From: Marisalimonas marina | Lineage (GTDB): Bacteria > Pseudomonadota > Alphaproteobacteria > Puniceispirillales > Marisalimonadaceae | Length of the DNA stretch: 64,000 nucleotides | Assembly: GCA_038131365.1 (NCBI GenBank) | Contig: JAYPPH010000003.1 | Location: forward strand, 434,001 to 498,000 | Direction of reading: 5' to 3' | Shown: piece after piece, positions 44,598 to 53,081 of the stretch | Layout: the number at the start of each line of letters is the position of its first letter | Position numbering within the stretch: the first letter of the stretch is position 1 | Notes under the pieces: model-generated | Database searches by the model: none | What the model saw: the letters and a program-made list of their open reading frames with translations, nothing else | Told to the model about the DNA's origin: nothing | Translations under genes and position numbers: made by a program

Positions 44598-45661
44598 ATG
44601 TTAAGATTTTTAACGGTTTTTTCTTTCATATTTTTTTCAAGTTTTAAATTGTTTGCATCTGAAACAACAGGAGTAGTGTCAACCATTCAACCGATTAATT
44701 CTCTTGTGAATGCAGTTATTGGTAATACAGGTAAAACAATTCTATTAATACCAACTGAAGCGTCACCTCACGATTATAAGTTAAAGCCTTCAGATACAAA
44801 AATATTACAAAATGCTAATATTATATTTTTTGTTTCAGAACACCTTGAAGCCAGCGTAACTAAAATATTCGAAAACCTTCCTAAAAACATAAAAACAATT
44901 AACTTAATGGAAGACACTGGGATTAAACATTTAGCAATAAGAGATAATGAGGCATGGGAACGTCATGACCACCATCATGGACATAGTGATGATCATGATA
45001 AACATGCTAAGAAACATGACGATCACGACCATGACAAAATGCTAAAAAACATGATGATCATGACCATGACAAACATGAAAAGAAGCATAATGATCATGAC
45101 CATGATAAACATGCAAAAAAACATGACGATCATGACGATCATGAAAAAGAAGATGATGTTCACATTTGGTTAAGTCCAGATAACGCTGTGAAAATTATCA
45201 AAAAAATAAATAAAGAATTGAGTTTGTTTTTCCCAGAAAATGCCAAAACATATAGTCAAAATGCCAATCAAATGATTAAGAGAATTAATCAAATAAAAGT
45301 TGAATTAAAAAATGAATTATCAGCTATTAAAGATAAACCATATGTAGTATTTCATGATGCTTATCAATATTTTGAAACTAGCTTCGACTTAAATGCTGTT
45401 GGTTCTGTTGCGTTAGAAGGAGACATAGCTTCTTCACCAAAGCAAATATCTTTTATAAAAGATAAAATTGTTAAATTAAAAGCTTCATGTGTTTTCCAAG
45501 AACCGCAGTTTGATAGTAAATTAGTAAAAATTGTGGTTGAAGGTACTAATGCAAAAATTGGCACACTAGACCCTCTTGGTGTTAATATAAAAAGTGGAGA
45601 AAATTTTTATTTACAATTACTTAAAAACATGGCTAAAAGTCTGAAAGATTGTTTAGGATAA
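44598..45661 (+). CDS. znuA: Periplasmic zinc-binding protein ZnuA, interrupted by a one-base deletion in its His-rich loop
   Basis: Encoded in two frames: 44598-45173 gives residues 1-191 with a signal peptide (about 1-21) and H58 in PTEASPHDYKLKPSD; the rest, from about 45050, contains HIWLSP, VVFHDAYQYF and GTLDPLG, the remaining zinc ligands (two His, one Asp). With one base restored the product is 354 residues, normal for ZnuA with a long His loop. The frame is lost in a 36-nt repeat unit that is only 35 nt long (C missing between 45038 and 45039). Past that point the upstream frame reads a Met-rich tail. Two slippery heptamers downstream could restore it; see separate entries. May be recoded, decayed or a sequencing error. 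Confidence 0.88.
45044..45050 (+). other. Slippery heptamer A_AAA_AAC, first, in znuA
   Basis: In the reading frame that starts at 44598, codons CTA AAA AAC place the canonical -1 slip motif X_XXY_YYZ in the correct phase. A one-base backward slip here continues into CAT GAT GAT, the intact ZnuA frame. It is six bases past the deletion point. Confidence 0.5.
45116..45122 (+). other. Slippery heptamer A_AAA_AAC, second, in znuA
   Basis: Codons CAA AAA AAC in the upstream frame; again the A_AAA_AAC phase is right and a -1 slip leads into CAT GAC GAT of the ZnuA frame. Two in-phase copies inside the 139-base window in which both frames are open (45035-45173). Confidence 0.45.
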
Positions 45662-45670
45662 TAGTTACAA

Positions 45671-46312
45671 ATGTTGATTTGTGAAGATATATCTTTTGAT
45701 ATTGACGGACAAAAATTATTTTCAAACATAAGTTTAAATATAAAACCTCAGAAGGACCTTTTAATAACTGGTCCTTCTGGAATCGGTAAAACAACCTTAC
45801 TTAGTATTTTATGTGGTATACAAAAACCAACCACTGGCAAAATAACTTATAATAGTATTGACCTTTATAATTTACCTGAAAATAAAATAGACGAATTTAG
45901 AGGTAAAAATCTTGGTGTGGTTTTTCAAAATTTTAACTTAATTAACACATTCACTGTTAAACAAAACTTAGAAATTGCTGTAAGTGCTATTGATACAAAA
46001 AAATCAATTCCTTTTTTTAATATTTTAGATAGAGTTGGATTAGCTAACAAATCACATATAAAAGTTGCAAATTTAAGCATCGGGGAAAAACAAAGACTTG
46101 CAGTGGCACGTGCATTTGTGGGCGACCCAAAATGGGTTTTTTGCGATGAACCAACCTCATCATTAGACGATAAAAATGCGAATATTATTGCTAATTTGAT
46201 AAAAGAAGAAAGCTTACGTTGCAAAGCTTCACTAGTGCTTATAACTCATGATAGCCGCATACAATCTTTAATAAGTTTCTCTGAAATTTTAAGATTAGGA
46301 GAAGAGCTATAA
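45671..46312 (+). CDS. ABC transporter ATP-binding protein, LolD/MacB type, in zinc operon
   Basis: 213 residues. Walker A GPSGIGKT at 34-41, Q loop VVFQNFNLINTFTV, signature LSIGEKQRLAVARAF (variant of LSGGE), Walker B VFCDEPTSSLD and switch LITHDSRI. This is the MacB/LolD class that works with FtsX-like permeases, not an importer ATPase like ZnuC. Nine bases after znuA; ends in an ATAA overlap with the permease. Confidence 0.88.
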   Translation: MLICEDISFDIDGQKLFSNISLNIKPQKDLLITGPSGIGKTTLLSILCGIQKPTTGKITYNSIDLYNLPENKIDEFRGKNLGVVFQNFNLINTFTVKQNLEIAVSAIDTKKSIPFFNILDRVGLANKSHIKVANLSIGEKQRLAVARAFVGDPKWVFCDEPTSSLDDKNANIIANLIKEESLRCKASLVLITHDSRIQSLISFSEILRLGEEL

Positions 46313-47481
46313 ATATTTTTTATATATCTATTTTGTATCTAAAATCTAAACCATTAAACTTTTTGCTAAGTGTATTTCTAATGATTGTAGGAATTACAAT
46401 CATAACTGTGTCTATACTAGTTAATCAAGTTACCAAAGAAACTTTCAGTAAAAATAATCCAGGTTTAGATGCTGTAATTGGTGCAAAAGGAAGTCCCCTT
46501 CAATTGATCTTATCTTCTATTCATCACATTGATATTCCTACTGGAAATATAAGCTATCAAAATGCAAAAAAAATTATTAAACACTCAGCTATTAAAAGTG
46601 CAACTCCAATTTCATTAGGAGATAATTTTCAAAATTTTAGAATAGTTGGTACTGACAAAAGTTTTTTAAAATTATATAAAGCAAATCTAATTTCAGGTAC
46701 CGCGTGGTCACAACCAATGCAGGCTGTAATTGGTTATAATGTATCTAAAATTACAAAATTGAAAATTAACAAATTTTTTGTTGGCTCACACGGCTTGATT
46801 GACACAGGTGATGTTCATGCAGAACAACCTTATAAAGTTGTAGGTGTTTTAAAAAAAACTGGAACCATATTAGACAATTTAATTTTAACAAGTTTGGATA
46901 GTGTTTGGAACTTACATTCTGATACAAATAAAAATAATTTAGAGATTACTTCATTGTTATTAAAATACAAAAATAAGACTTCATCTTTCTCTTTTCCCCG
47001 TTTGATTAACAAAGGTACAAACTTGCAAGCTGCCAGTCCAAGTTTTGAAATTTCAAAACTACTTAAACTTACTGGTAATGCTCACAGAATGGTTAATTAC
47101 TTGAGTATACTAATAATAATATTATCTTTCTTGGGAATGTTGTTCACTTTATTAAATAATATAAATGAACGGAAATATGACTTAGCAGTTTTAAGAACAC
47201 TTGGATTTTCAAGATGGAAATTATTTTCCATTATTTTATCAGAAGGAATGATTATTTCTATTTTAGGTAGCACTATAGGTCTAATATTGGGATATATAGT
47301 TTATGAAAGCATGCACTACTTTTCCCTTGTAAGTAGAAGTATAGAACTTGGTCAGTTAAATTTTTTAAATGACTTATTTTTAATTTGGATAATGGTTAAT
47401 ATGATCGCTTTTCTAACGTGCCTAATTCCATGTATGAAAGTATATAAGCAAAATATAAGATCTACTCTATTTAATAGTTAA
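46309..47481 (+). CDS. FtsX/MacB-type ABC permease, probable ATA start
   Basis: From ATA 46309 the product is 390 residues, beginning I(M)NIFYISILYLKSKPLNFLLS, the usual membrane-anchored N terminus of this family. AGGAG at 46297-46301 is seven bases upstream, and the ATA overlaps the preceding stop as ATAA, the counterpart of ATGA. The first conventional start is TTG 46333, without RBS. Topology is the FtsX pattern: one N-terminal span, a periplasmic domain (about 50-270), then three C-terminal spans including NINERKYDLAVLRTLGFSR. Such permeases move lipoproteins or peptides, or work as mechanotransmitters. Confidence 0.82.
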   Translation: MNIFYISILYLKSKPLNFLLSVFLMIVGITIITVSILVNQVTKETFSKNNPGLDAVIGAKGSPLQLILSSIHHIDIPTGNISYQNAKKIIKHSAIKSATPISLGDNFQNFRIVGTDKSFLKLYKANLISGTAWSQPMQAVIGYNVSKITKLKINKFFVGSHGLIDTGDVHAEQPYKVVGVLKKTGTILDNLILTSLDSVWNLHSDTNKNNLEITSLLLKYKNKTSSFSFPRLINKGTNLQAASPSFEISKLLKLTGNAHRMVNYLSILIIILSFLGMLFTLLNNINERKYDLAVLRTLGFSRWKLFSIILSEGMIISILGSTIGLILGYIVYESMHYFSLVSRSIELGQLNFLNDLFLIWIMVNMIAFLTCLIPCMKVYKQNIRSTLFNS

Positions 47482-47525
47482 AATTCATATATTAGCGACG
47501 TAGATTTAATTAAAGGAGCAATTTT

Positions 47526-48044
47526 TTGCATTTAAGATTTCTAATTATTCTTGTTTTAGCTTTTTATTTTCATAAAGCATTTGGATTTGAAAAATTTAAT
47601 CTTAATGATATTGACCCTAATGAGAATATTATTGTCGAAGAAATGTATGAGCCATTAAAAGTTACAGGAGATGCTTTGCCATGGCAATTATTTGGCAAAA
47701 CAAAAGAAGTAGAAGATTGTACTATTGATAAAGATGGTTTTGATTACTGCCTTATCAAACCAATCTATGACGATAAAATTAAACAATATAATGGGGAAAC
47801 TGTTACTGTAATGGGATATATGTTTCCATTAGAGGAGTCCGAAAAACAAAGAAAATTTTTAATAGGACCATACCCCTTAAGTTGTCCATTTCACTATCAT
47901 GTTGGGCCTTCTCAGGTAATTGAGATAAAATCAAATAATCCAATTAATTTTTCGTTTGATCCAATTACCATCAAGGGCAAACTCAAAATAGAATATAATG
48001 AAGAGACGGGTTCATTCTTTTACCTTGAAACTATTAAGTCTTAA
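47526..48044 (+). CDS. DUF3299 periplasmic protein of the zinc operon
   Basis: 172 residues from a TTG at 47526 with AAAGGAG about eight bases upstream. Signal peptide 1-20 (LIILVLAFYFHKAFG). The core VTVMGYMFPLEESEKQRKFLIGPYPLSCPFHYHVGPSQVIEI matches DUF3299 (segment 90-130), with a conserved Cys followed by His residues that could bind metal. In other proteobacteria such proteins occur beside MacB-type ABC genes. Last gene of the znuA operon, 44 bases after the permease. Confidence 0.78.
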   Translation: MHLRFLIILVLAFYFHKAFGFEKFNLNDIDPNENIIVEEMYEPLKVTGDALPWQLFGKTKEVEDCTIDKDGFDYCLIKPIYDDKIKQYNGETVTVMGYMFPLEESEKQRKFLIGPYPLSCPFHYHVGPSQVIEIKSNNPINFSFDPITIKGKLKIEYNEETGSFFYLETIKS

Positions 48045-48045
48045 C

Positions 48046-49236
48046 TTATAAAGTATCAGAAATACCCCATATATTTGTTACTTGGCTAGATAGAACACCA
48101 CCATTTCCATGAGCAACAGATAATTTAGCACTATCAATCCATCCACCTTCAAGTCTTTCACCAACATTGTCTCCTGAAGAATTTCTGAGCTGTCTTAAAG
48201 CTTCAAGTGTTACAAAAAGACCGTACATACCTGGATGCACACATGATAAACCACCTCCATTTGTATTAACTTTTAAACTTCCACTTGGCCCAATATTATT
48301 ATTTTTGACAAGCTCTGCAGCTTCTCCCTTTTTACAAAAACCTAAATCTTCTAAAAATAATAAAGTATTAATAGTAAAGGCATCATAAAGTTGAATAGTA
48401 TCCATATCTTCAGGGGTATATCCAGCCATTTTGAATGCTCTTTTGCCACTTTCAATTGCTGATGTTCTTACTAAATCTGGCATTTCAGAAACCATACGAT
48501 GGTGATGTTCCATTGCAGCACCCAGAAGATATATAGGAGTATTTTTGGTATCTTTTGCCCTATCTGATCTAGTCATCACAACAGCCGCACCTCCATCTGT
48601 TACAAGACAACAATCTAATTTTCCAAGGGGATCAACAATAGGCCTTGCTGACAAAACGTCGTTTACAGTTAATGGGCCATCTTGATGTGTATATGCCCTA
48701 GGATTTAACAAAGCCCAATTTCTTGCAGCAATCGCTACATTCGCAAGATCCTCACGTTTTGCCCCAAATTCATACATATATCTTTTAGCAGCTAGAGCGT
48801 AAGCTGAAACTGGCATTCTGGGTTGATACTGAGCTTCATAAGGCATAGCCTCAGAAATTGTTTTAAAACCTCCAATACTTTTTTGATTTGAACCGTAAGC
48901 AACAACAGCTACATTGATCAAACCTGCATCAAGAGCCATCGCAGCAGTTAGAATATGAGATAAAAAACTTGATCCCCCTATTTGCGATCCATCTGCAAAT
49001 TTTGGTTTTAAGCCCAAATACTCTGACAATGACATTGCAGCCATAGAATGAAAAGCAGTCGCAGCAAAAACTCCATCAACTTCTTTTAATTTAATTCCAG
49101 CATCATCTAAAGCATCATGAACAGCGGTTGCCATTATTTCCATAGCACTCCAACCTGTTGCTAAACCACATCCACTCTCTGCTAGACCAACAACAGCAGT
49201 TTTACCTCTTAATTTATTTATATCATTTTGATCCAT
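48046..49236 (-). CDS. Thiolase-fold protein lacking the nucleophilic Cys (lipid-transfer/aldolase type)
   Basis: 396 residues, full thiolase fold, but where thiolases have the acyl-accepting Cys the sequence is GGSSF (87-91), so it is unlikely to act as a thiolase. The C-terminal HPGMYGLFVTLEALRQL region is kept. Cys-less members paired with DUF35 proteins (Ltp2 with ChsH2 in steroid side-chain degradation) act as retro-aldolases. The DUF35 gene is 5 bases upstream on the same strand, so the same role is plausible here. Confidence 0.82.
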   Translation of the reverse strand: MDQNDINKLRGKTAVVGLAESGCGLATGWSAMEIMATAVHDALDDAGIKLKEVDGVFAATAFHSMAAMSLSEYLGLKPKFADGSQIGGSSFLSHILTAAMALDAGLINVAVVAYGSNQKSIGGFKTISEAMPYEAQYQPRMPVSAYALAAKRYMYEFGAKREDLANVAIAARNWALLNPRAYTHQDGPLTVNDVLSARPIVDPLGKLDCCLVTDGGAAVVMTRSDRAKDTKNTPIYLLGAAMEHHHRMVSEMPDLVRTSAIESGKRAFKMAGYTPEDMDTIQLYDAFTINTLLFLEDLGFCKKGEAAELVKNNNIGPSGSLKVNTNGGGLSCVHPGMYGLFVTLEALRQLRNSSGDNVGERLEGGWIDSAKLSVAHGNGGVLSSQVTNIWGISDTL

Positions 49237-49241
49237 TAACT

Positions 49242-49631
49242 TTATCCTTTTACAATATCAAAAATTATTGCTGGCTCTCCATTTAATGAAGAAATTCTAG
49301 CTTTAACTTTTTGACCAATTTCAACTTTATCTGGATCAATACCCTCAACTCTAGCCATCATTCTTGGACCTTCGGCCAGTGTAATCAATGATAAGTTAAA
49401 GTCTCCACCCTTTTCAGGTAATCTTCTATTACAAGAAGTGCTATATACCACGCCATTACCAGAAGCCTCAACCCACTCTAGATCACGCTCACCACTACCT
49501 GGAAATGCCACACGAGGATGAAAGAAAAATTTATTGAGGCTTTTACACCTTTGTATCATAAATTTACCCTCTGATAAAAAATCCTTAAATTGCTGTTCTG
49601 GTCCCACTGAACCTGTTAAGTTTTCTGGCAT
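49242..49631 (-). CDS. DUF35 OB-fold protein with degenerate zinc ribbon
   Basis: 129 residues. An N-terminal helix leads to the rubredoxin-like ribbon and then an OB fold (VEASGNGVVYSTSC, SLITLAEGPRMMARVEG). Normal members have four Cys in the ribbon; here the segment reads RCKSLNKFFFHPRVAFPGSG, with a single Cys, so no zinc site is expected. It is the upstream partner of the Cys-less thiolase-fold gene. Follows the ADP-forming CoA ligase by 13 bases, so a three-gene operon is likely. Confidence 0.83.
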   Translation of the reverse strand: MPENLTGSVGPEQQFKDFLSEGKFMIQRCKSLNKFFFHPRVAFPGSGERDLEWVEASGNGVVYSTSCNRRLPEKGGDFNLSLITLAEGPRMMARVEGIDPDKVEIGQKVKARISSLNGEPAIIFDIVKG

Positions 49632-49644
49632 TTTGTCTCCCGTC

Positions 49645-51729
49645 TTATTTTTTTATAATTAATGCATCAAGCGCAATAACTTCTGTTTCACTTACTAAAA
49701 TTGGATTCATTTCTACTTGATCTACTTTATCTGAATTAGCAGCTATAAAGTTAGAAAGATTTATAATTGCATTTAACAATGAATTTATATCAACAGGTGG
49801 CTTTCCTCTCGCACCATAAAAAATATCTTTACTTTTTAAAGATGAAATCATTTGTTCAGCTTTTTCTTTGTTGACGGGAGCTTCTGCAAAAACAATGTCT
49901 TTCATTACTTCTGCATAAATTCCACCAAGACCAAACATAACAATAGGTCCAAAAACAGGGTCTATTTTTGCTCCTAAAATACACTCAATATCACCCTTTT
50001 TCATTGGTGAAATCATAATTCCATCTATTTGTGCATTTGGAGCATTATTTTTTACATTTTTAATAATATCTTGATAAGAGCTTCGTGCCAGCTCTAAATT
50101 ATCTATATTTAAAACCACTCCACCAACATCAGTTTTATGCTGAATGTCTGATGATACTATTTTCATAACATACTTATTTTTACTCTCTTTAAAATAGGAG
50201 GATAATTCTTCAATGTCTTTTATTAGAACAGGTTTTAATACTGGCAAACCAGAAGATAAAAGTACTTCACTACAATCAATTTCATTTAAATTTTTATTAG
50301 GAATATTTACTTTATATTTTGTAGCATCAAAACTATTTAGTCTTAGCTTTTCATTAAACTTTTCACCAAAAAACATAAGCGCAGACATCGCGACAACTGC
50401 TCTAGTAGGATCTTCAATACATAAAAATCCTTCTTTTTCATAATTTTCATATATTTCTTGAGGTGCAACCATACAGTTTATAAAAAGCTTATCTTTATAG
50501 CCAGACATTGCCTGTTTCAAAGAAGCAAGCAAAGGCTTCGATAGCACTGGAGATCCAGCCACAGATGTCCAAAATCCGATTAAAGCATCATAACCTCCTC
50601 TTGATAACATTAAATCAGTAAATTTAGGTACAATAGATAAGTCATTAAAAAATTGGGCAGTGACATCTACTGGGTTCATAGGAGATGCAAAAGGCACTAG
50701 CTCTTTCAAAATTTTTTGTGCATCTTGAGGCATTGGGCCGACAGTAAGGCCTTCATCTGAAGCAGCATCAGCCATTAAAACGCCACCACCACCTGAAATA
50801 GTTACTAGTCCTAAATTTTTTCCTGCAGGATATATTCTTGGTTTTGTTGCATAGGCAACGTCTAACATTTCTTCAGTACTGCGAACCCTATAAGCTCCAT
50901 GTGCTCTTAATACTTCATCATAAACAGCATCTTCTCCAGCCAAAGAAGCTGTGTGTGAATTTGCAGCAGCAGCCCCAACTTCAGACCTACCAACCTTCAT
51001 AAAAATTACAGGTTTCTTTTCTAATCTAGCAGTATCCAATGCCTTGGTAAATTGTTCACCATCTTTTACGCTCTCAGCGTAGGCCATTATTGTGTGGACA
51101 TCTGGATCCTCAGCCATTAGTTGAATTGTTTCTCCTACTGACAAATCTACTTCATTACCTGTCGTCATCCAGTATCTAATTCCCAAACCTCTTTGATGTG
51201 CAACCATGTAAATATGACTACCATATGCACCAGATTGACTTGCAATAGATATCCCGCCTGGTTTAGGCGTAGCTCTATCAATAGTAGAAGTAAAAGTAGG
51301 ATAAAAATTTGTTGCAGAATTGAAAAGTCCTAGGCAATTAGGACCTATTACTCTTAAACCACTTTCTTGACTTATCTTTTTGATTTGATTTTGGTAAACT
51401 TCACCCTGACCTCCAATTTCAGAAAATCCCGAAGAAAAAATCAGAGCAGTTTTCGCTTTTTTTTGAACAGCCTGTTCAATTACAGAAACAACAATATTTG
51501 ATGGGACTGCAACTAAGATGAAATCAAGATCTTCTTTTACATCAAGCAAACTTGGGTAAGCTTTTATTCCTTGCACCGTATCTCTATTGGGATTAATTGG
51601 GAAAATACCACCAGAGAATTTTTGTTCGATCATATGAGCTAAAGGGCGACCACCAATCCTACCCTTATTATCAGAGGCACCAACAATCGCTATTGACTTT
51701 GGAGACATTATTTCATTGAGTGTTGTCAT
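49645..51729 (-). CDS. ADP-forming acyl-CoA synthetase (acetate-CoA ligase family)
   Basis: 694 residues: CoA-binding domain with IAIVGASDNKGRIGG, succinyl-CoA-ligase-like flavodoxin part containing SGGGGVLMADAASD, the phospho-His candidate in NSHTASLAGEDAVYDE, and a C-terminal ATP-grasp domain (KIVSSDIQHKTDVGGV). ATG 51729 is chosen: AAAGG lies upstream and homologues begin near MTTLNEIMSPKSIAIVG; an ATG at 51750 gives seven extra residues. Makes acyl-CoA and ADP from acid, ATP and CoA. No GNAT domain. Confidence 0.88.
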   Translation of the reverse strand: MTTLNEIMSPKSIAIVGASDNKGRIGGRPLAHMIEQKFSGGIFPINPNRDTVQGIKAYPSLLDVKEDLDFILVAVPSNIVVSVIEQAVQKKAKTALIFSSGFSEIGGQGEVYQNQIKKISQESGLRVIGPNCLGLFNSATNFYPTFTSTIDRATPKPGGISIASQSGAYGSHIYMVAHQRGLGIRYWMTTGNEVDLSVGETIQLMAEDPDVHTIMAYAESVKDGEQFTKALDTARLEKKPVIFMKVGRSEVGAAAANSHTASLAGEDAVYDEVLRAHGAYRVRSTEEMLDVAYATKPRIYPAGKNLGLVTISGGGGVLMADAASDEGLTVGPMPQDAQKILKELVPFASPMNPVDVTAQFFNDLSIVPKFTDLMLSRGGYDALIGFWTSVAGSPVLSKPLLASLKQAMSGYKDKLFINCMVAPQEIYENYEKEGFLCIEDPTRAVVAMSALMFFGEKFNEKLRLNSFDATKYKVNIPNKNLNEIDCSEVLLSSGLPVLKPVLIKDIEELSSYFKESKNKYVMKIVSSDIQHKTDVGGVVLNIDNLELARSSYQDIIKNVKNNAPNAQIDGIMISPMKKGDIECILGAKIDPVFGPIVMFGLGGIYAEVMKDIVFAEAPVNKEKAEQMISSLKSKDIFYGARGKPPVDINSLLNAIINLSNFIAANSDKVDQVEMNPILVSETEVIALDALIIKK

Positions 51730-51832
51730 TATCTGACCTTTATGTGTCATGGTGTTTAAAAATTTATTTAATGTACATTAAATAATAAACTTGTTAAATG
51801 AAACATAATATTTAGTAAAAAATTTGAAATAA

Positions 51833-53053
51833 ATGCCAAGAATTTTAATTCTAACTTGCTTTATACAAACGCTTTCCATGATTGGTTTTGCTATTTGGCC
51901 AATATATCTTATTGATCTTCAATCACAGTGGAATTTATCTAACAGTGAAGCTGGTTGGATAAGCGGTTCATTTTATATTGGATATGTTATTGCCACACCA
52001 TTTTTAGTTAGCTTAACAGATACATTTGATCCTAGAAAACTATATTCAATATCATCAATCATTGGGTCGTTAGGTTTATTATTTTTTTCACTTTTTGCTT
52101 CTAATGCTATCAATGCATCAGTTTTTTGGTCATTAGTTGGAGTAGGACTTGCCGGAACTTATATGCCAGGATTACAAATCCTTAATTCACGACTAAATAA
52201 AATTTCAAGAGAAAAATATGTTGCAGTTTACACAGCTTTTTTCGGATTAGGTGTTGCTTTTTCCTTTTCATTTTTTGGAATTTTAAAAAATTATAATGTG
52301 AGTTGGGAACAATCTTTTCTCTTAGCCTCAGCTATCCTTTTCCTTTGTTCTTTTCCTCTTTTGTTTTTTTCAGGAGAAGAGATTGAAGAACGTGATGCAA
52401 AGCCCTTTCAAGGTATCTTTACCGTGCTAATTTCAATTTTTAGAACATTTTCAAATAAGAAAGCGTCTCCTTTTATACTAGGTTATGGCGGACATACCTA
52501 CGAGTTATTTGGATTTAGAAGTTGGACTTTCCCTTGTTTAATTTTTCTTTCTAGTCACTTCAATGTTTCAGTTAGTGATGCGTTTATAGCAAATAGTATA
52601 GGGTTAATGGGTTTTTTAGGAATTTTTGCATCTATATATGGAGCAAAATATTGTATAGGCAAAAACCGAGCACAAGTGGTCTCAAATATGGGTATGTTAT
52701 GTTTTGTTGGCTCAATTTTAACAGCAGTTTCTTTTTGGTTTAGCTTCTGGTTAGCATTCTTAATGCTTTTCATATATAACGCCTTAATTATATTAGACTC
52801 CGGCTCTTTAACTACCGGAACAGTTGTCAATGGAGAGCCACATGATAGGGGTGTAAGATTAGCCCTTCATTCAATGGTAGGCTTTTTAGGTGGTGCAATT
52901 GGTGGACCGGTGGTAGGTTTTGTCTTAGATAATTTTGGAGGGCAAACTAGTCATCTGGCATGGTTCATATCATTTCTATGCTTGGGTTTAGGATCTCTTG
53001 TTTCAGCCTTGACATTTAAATATTACTTTTTCAAATATAAAGAACAGAATTAA
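51833..53053 (+). CDS. MFS transporter
   Basis: 406 residues, about twelve spans; IQTLSMIGFAIWPIYL at the start, SGSFYIGYVIATPFLVSLTD bears the MFS motif A region, and the second half begins YGGHTYELFGFRSWTFP. Resembles the cyanate/nitrate or other anion permease branch of MFS, not specifically. Followed by an MDR reductase after 28 bases. Confidence 0.82.
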   Translation: MPRILILTCFIQTLSMIGFAIWPIYLIDLQSQWNLSNSEAGWISGSFYIGYVIATPFLVSLTDTFDPRKLYSISSIIGSLGLLFFSLFASNAINASVFWSLVGVGLAGTYMPGLQILNSRLNKISREKYVAVYTAFFGLGVAFSFSFFGILKNYNVSWEQSFLLASAILFLCSFPLLFFSGEEIEERDAKPFQGIFTVLISIFRTFSNKKASPFILGYGGHTYELFGFRSWTFPCLIFLSSHFNVSVSDAFIANSIGLMGFLGIFASIYGAKYCIGKNRAQVVSNMGMLCFVGSILTAVSFWFSFWLAFLMLFIYNALIILDSGSLTTGTVVNGEPHDRGVRLALHSMVGFLGGAIGGPVVGFVLDNFGGQTSHLAWFISFLCLGLGSLVSALTFKYYFFKYKEQN

Positions 53054-53081
53054 AATTACCTACAACAATGGAGATACTAAT

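Larger units (their letters stand above)
44982..45151 (+). repeat. 36-nt tandem repeat encoding the His/Asp/Lys-rich loop of ZnuA
   Basis: Five units: 44982-45014 (partial), 45015-45049, 45050-45085, 45086-45121 and 45122-45151 (partial). A unit encodes about HDDHDHDKHAKK. Only the second differs in phase, at 35 nt. Units differ at silent and Lys/Glu positions, so the array is old enough to have diverged. His loops of this kind buffer zinc near the ZnuA site. Confidence 0.85.

Noticed and set aside
45050..45110. A stem-loop stimulator downstream of the slip sites
   Set aside because: CATG and GATC palindromes make weak self-pairing such as ATCATG/CATGAT, but loops are too tight or stems too short to claim a real stimulator.
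44982..45151. Short repeats resembling a CRISPR array
   Set aside because: Units are directly adjacent 36-nt coding repeats with no spacers and they encode a His-rich protein loop.
45188..45661. A separate 157-residue gene starting at GTG 45188
   Set aside because: Its frame continues upstream through HIWLSPDNA and the His-rich repeats with ZnuA similarity, so it is the C-terminal part of znuA, not an independent gene.
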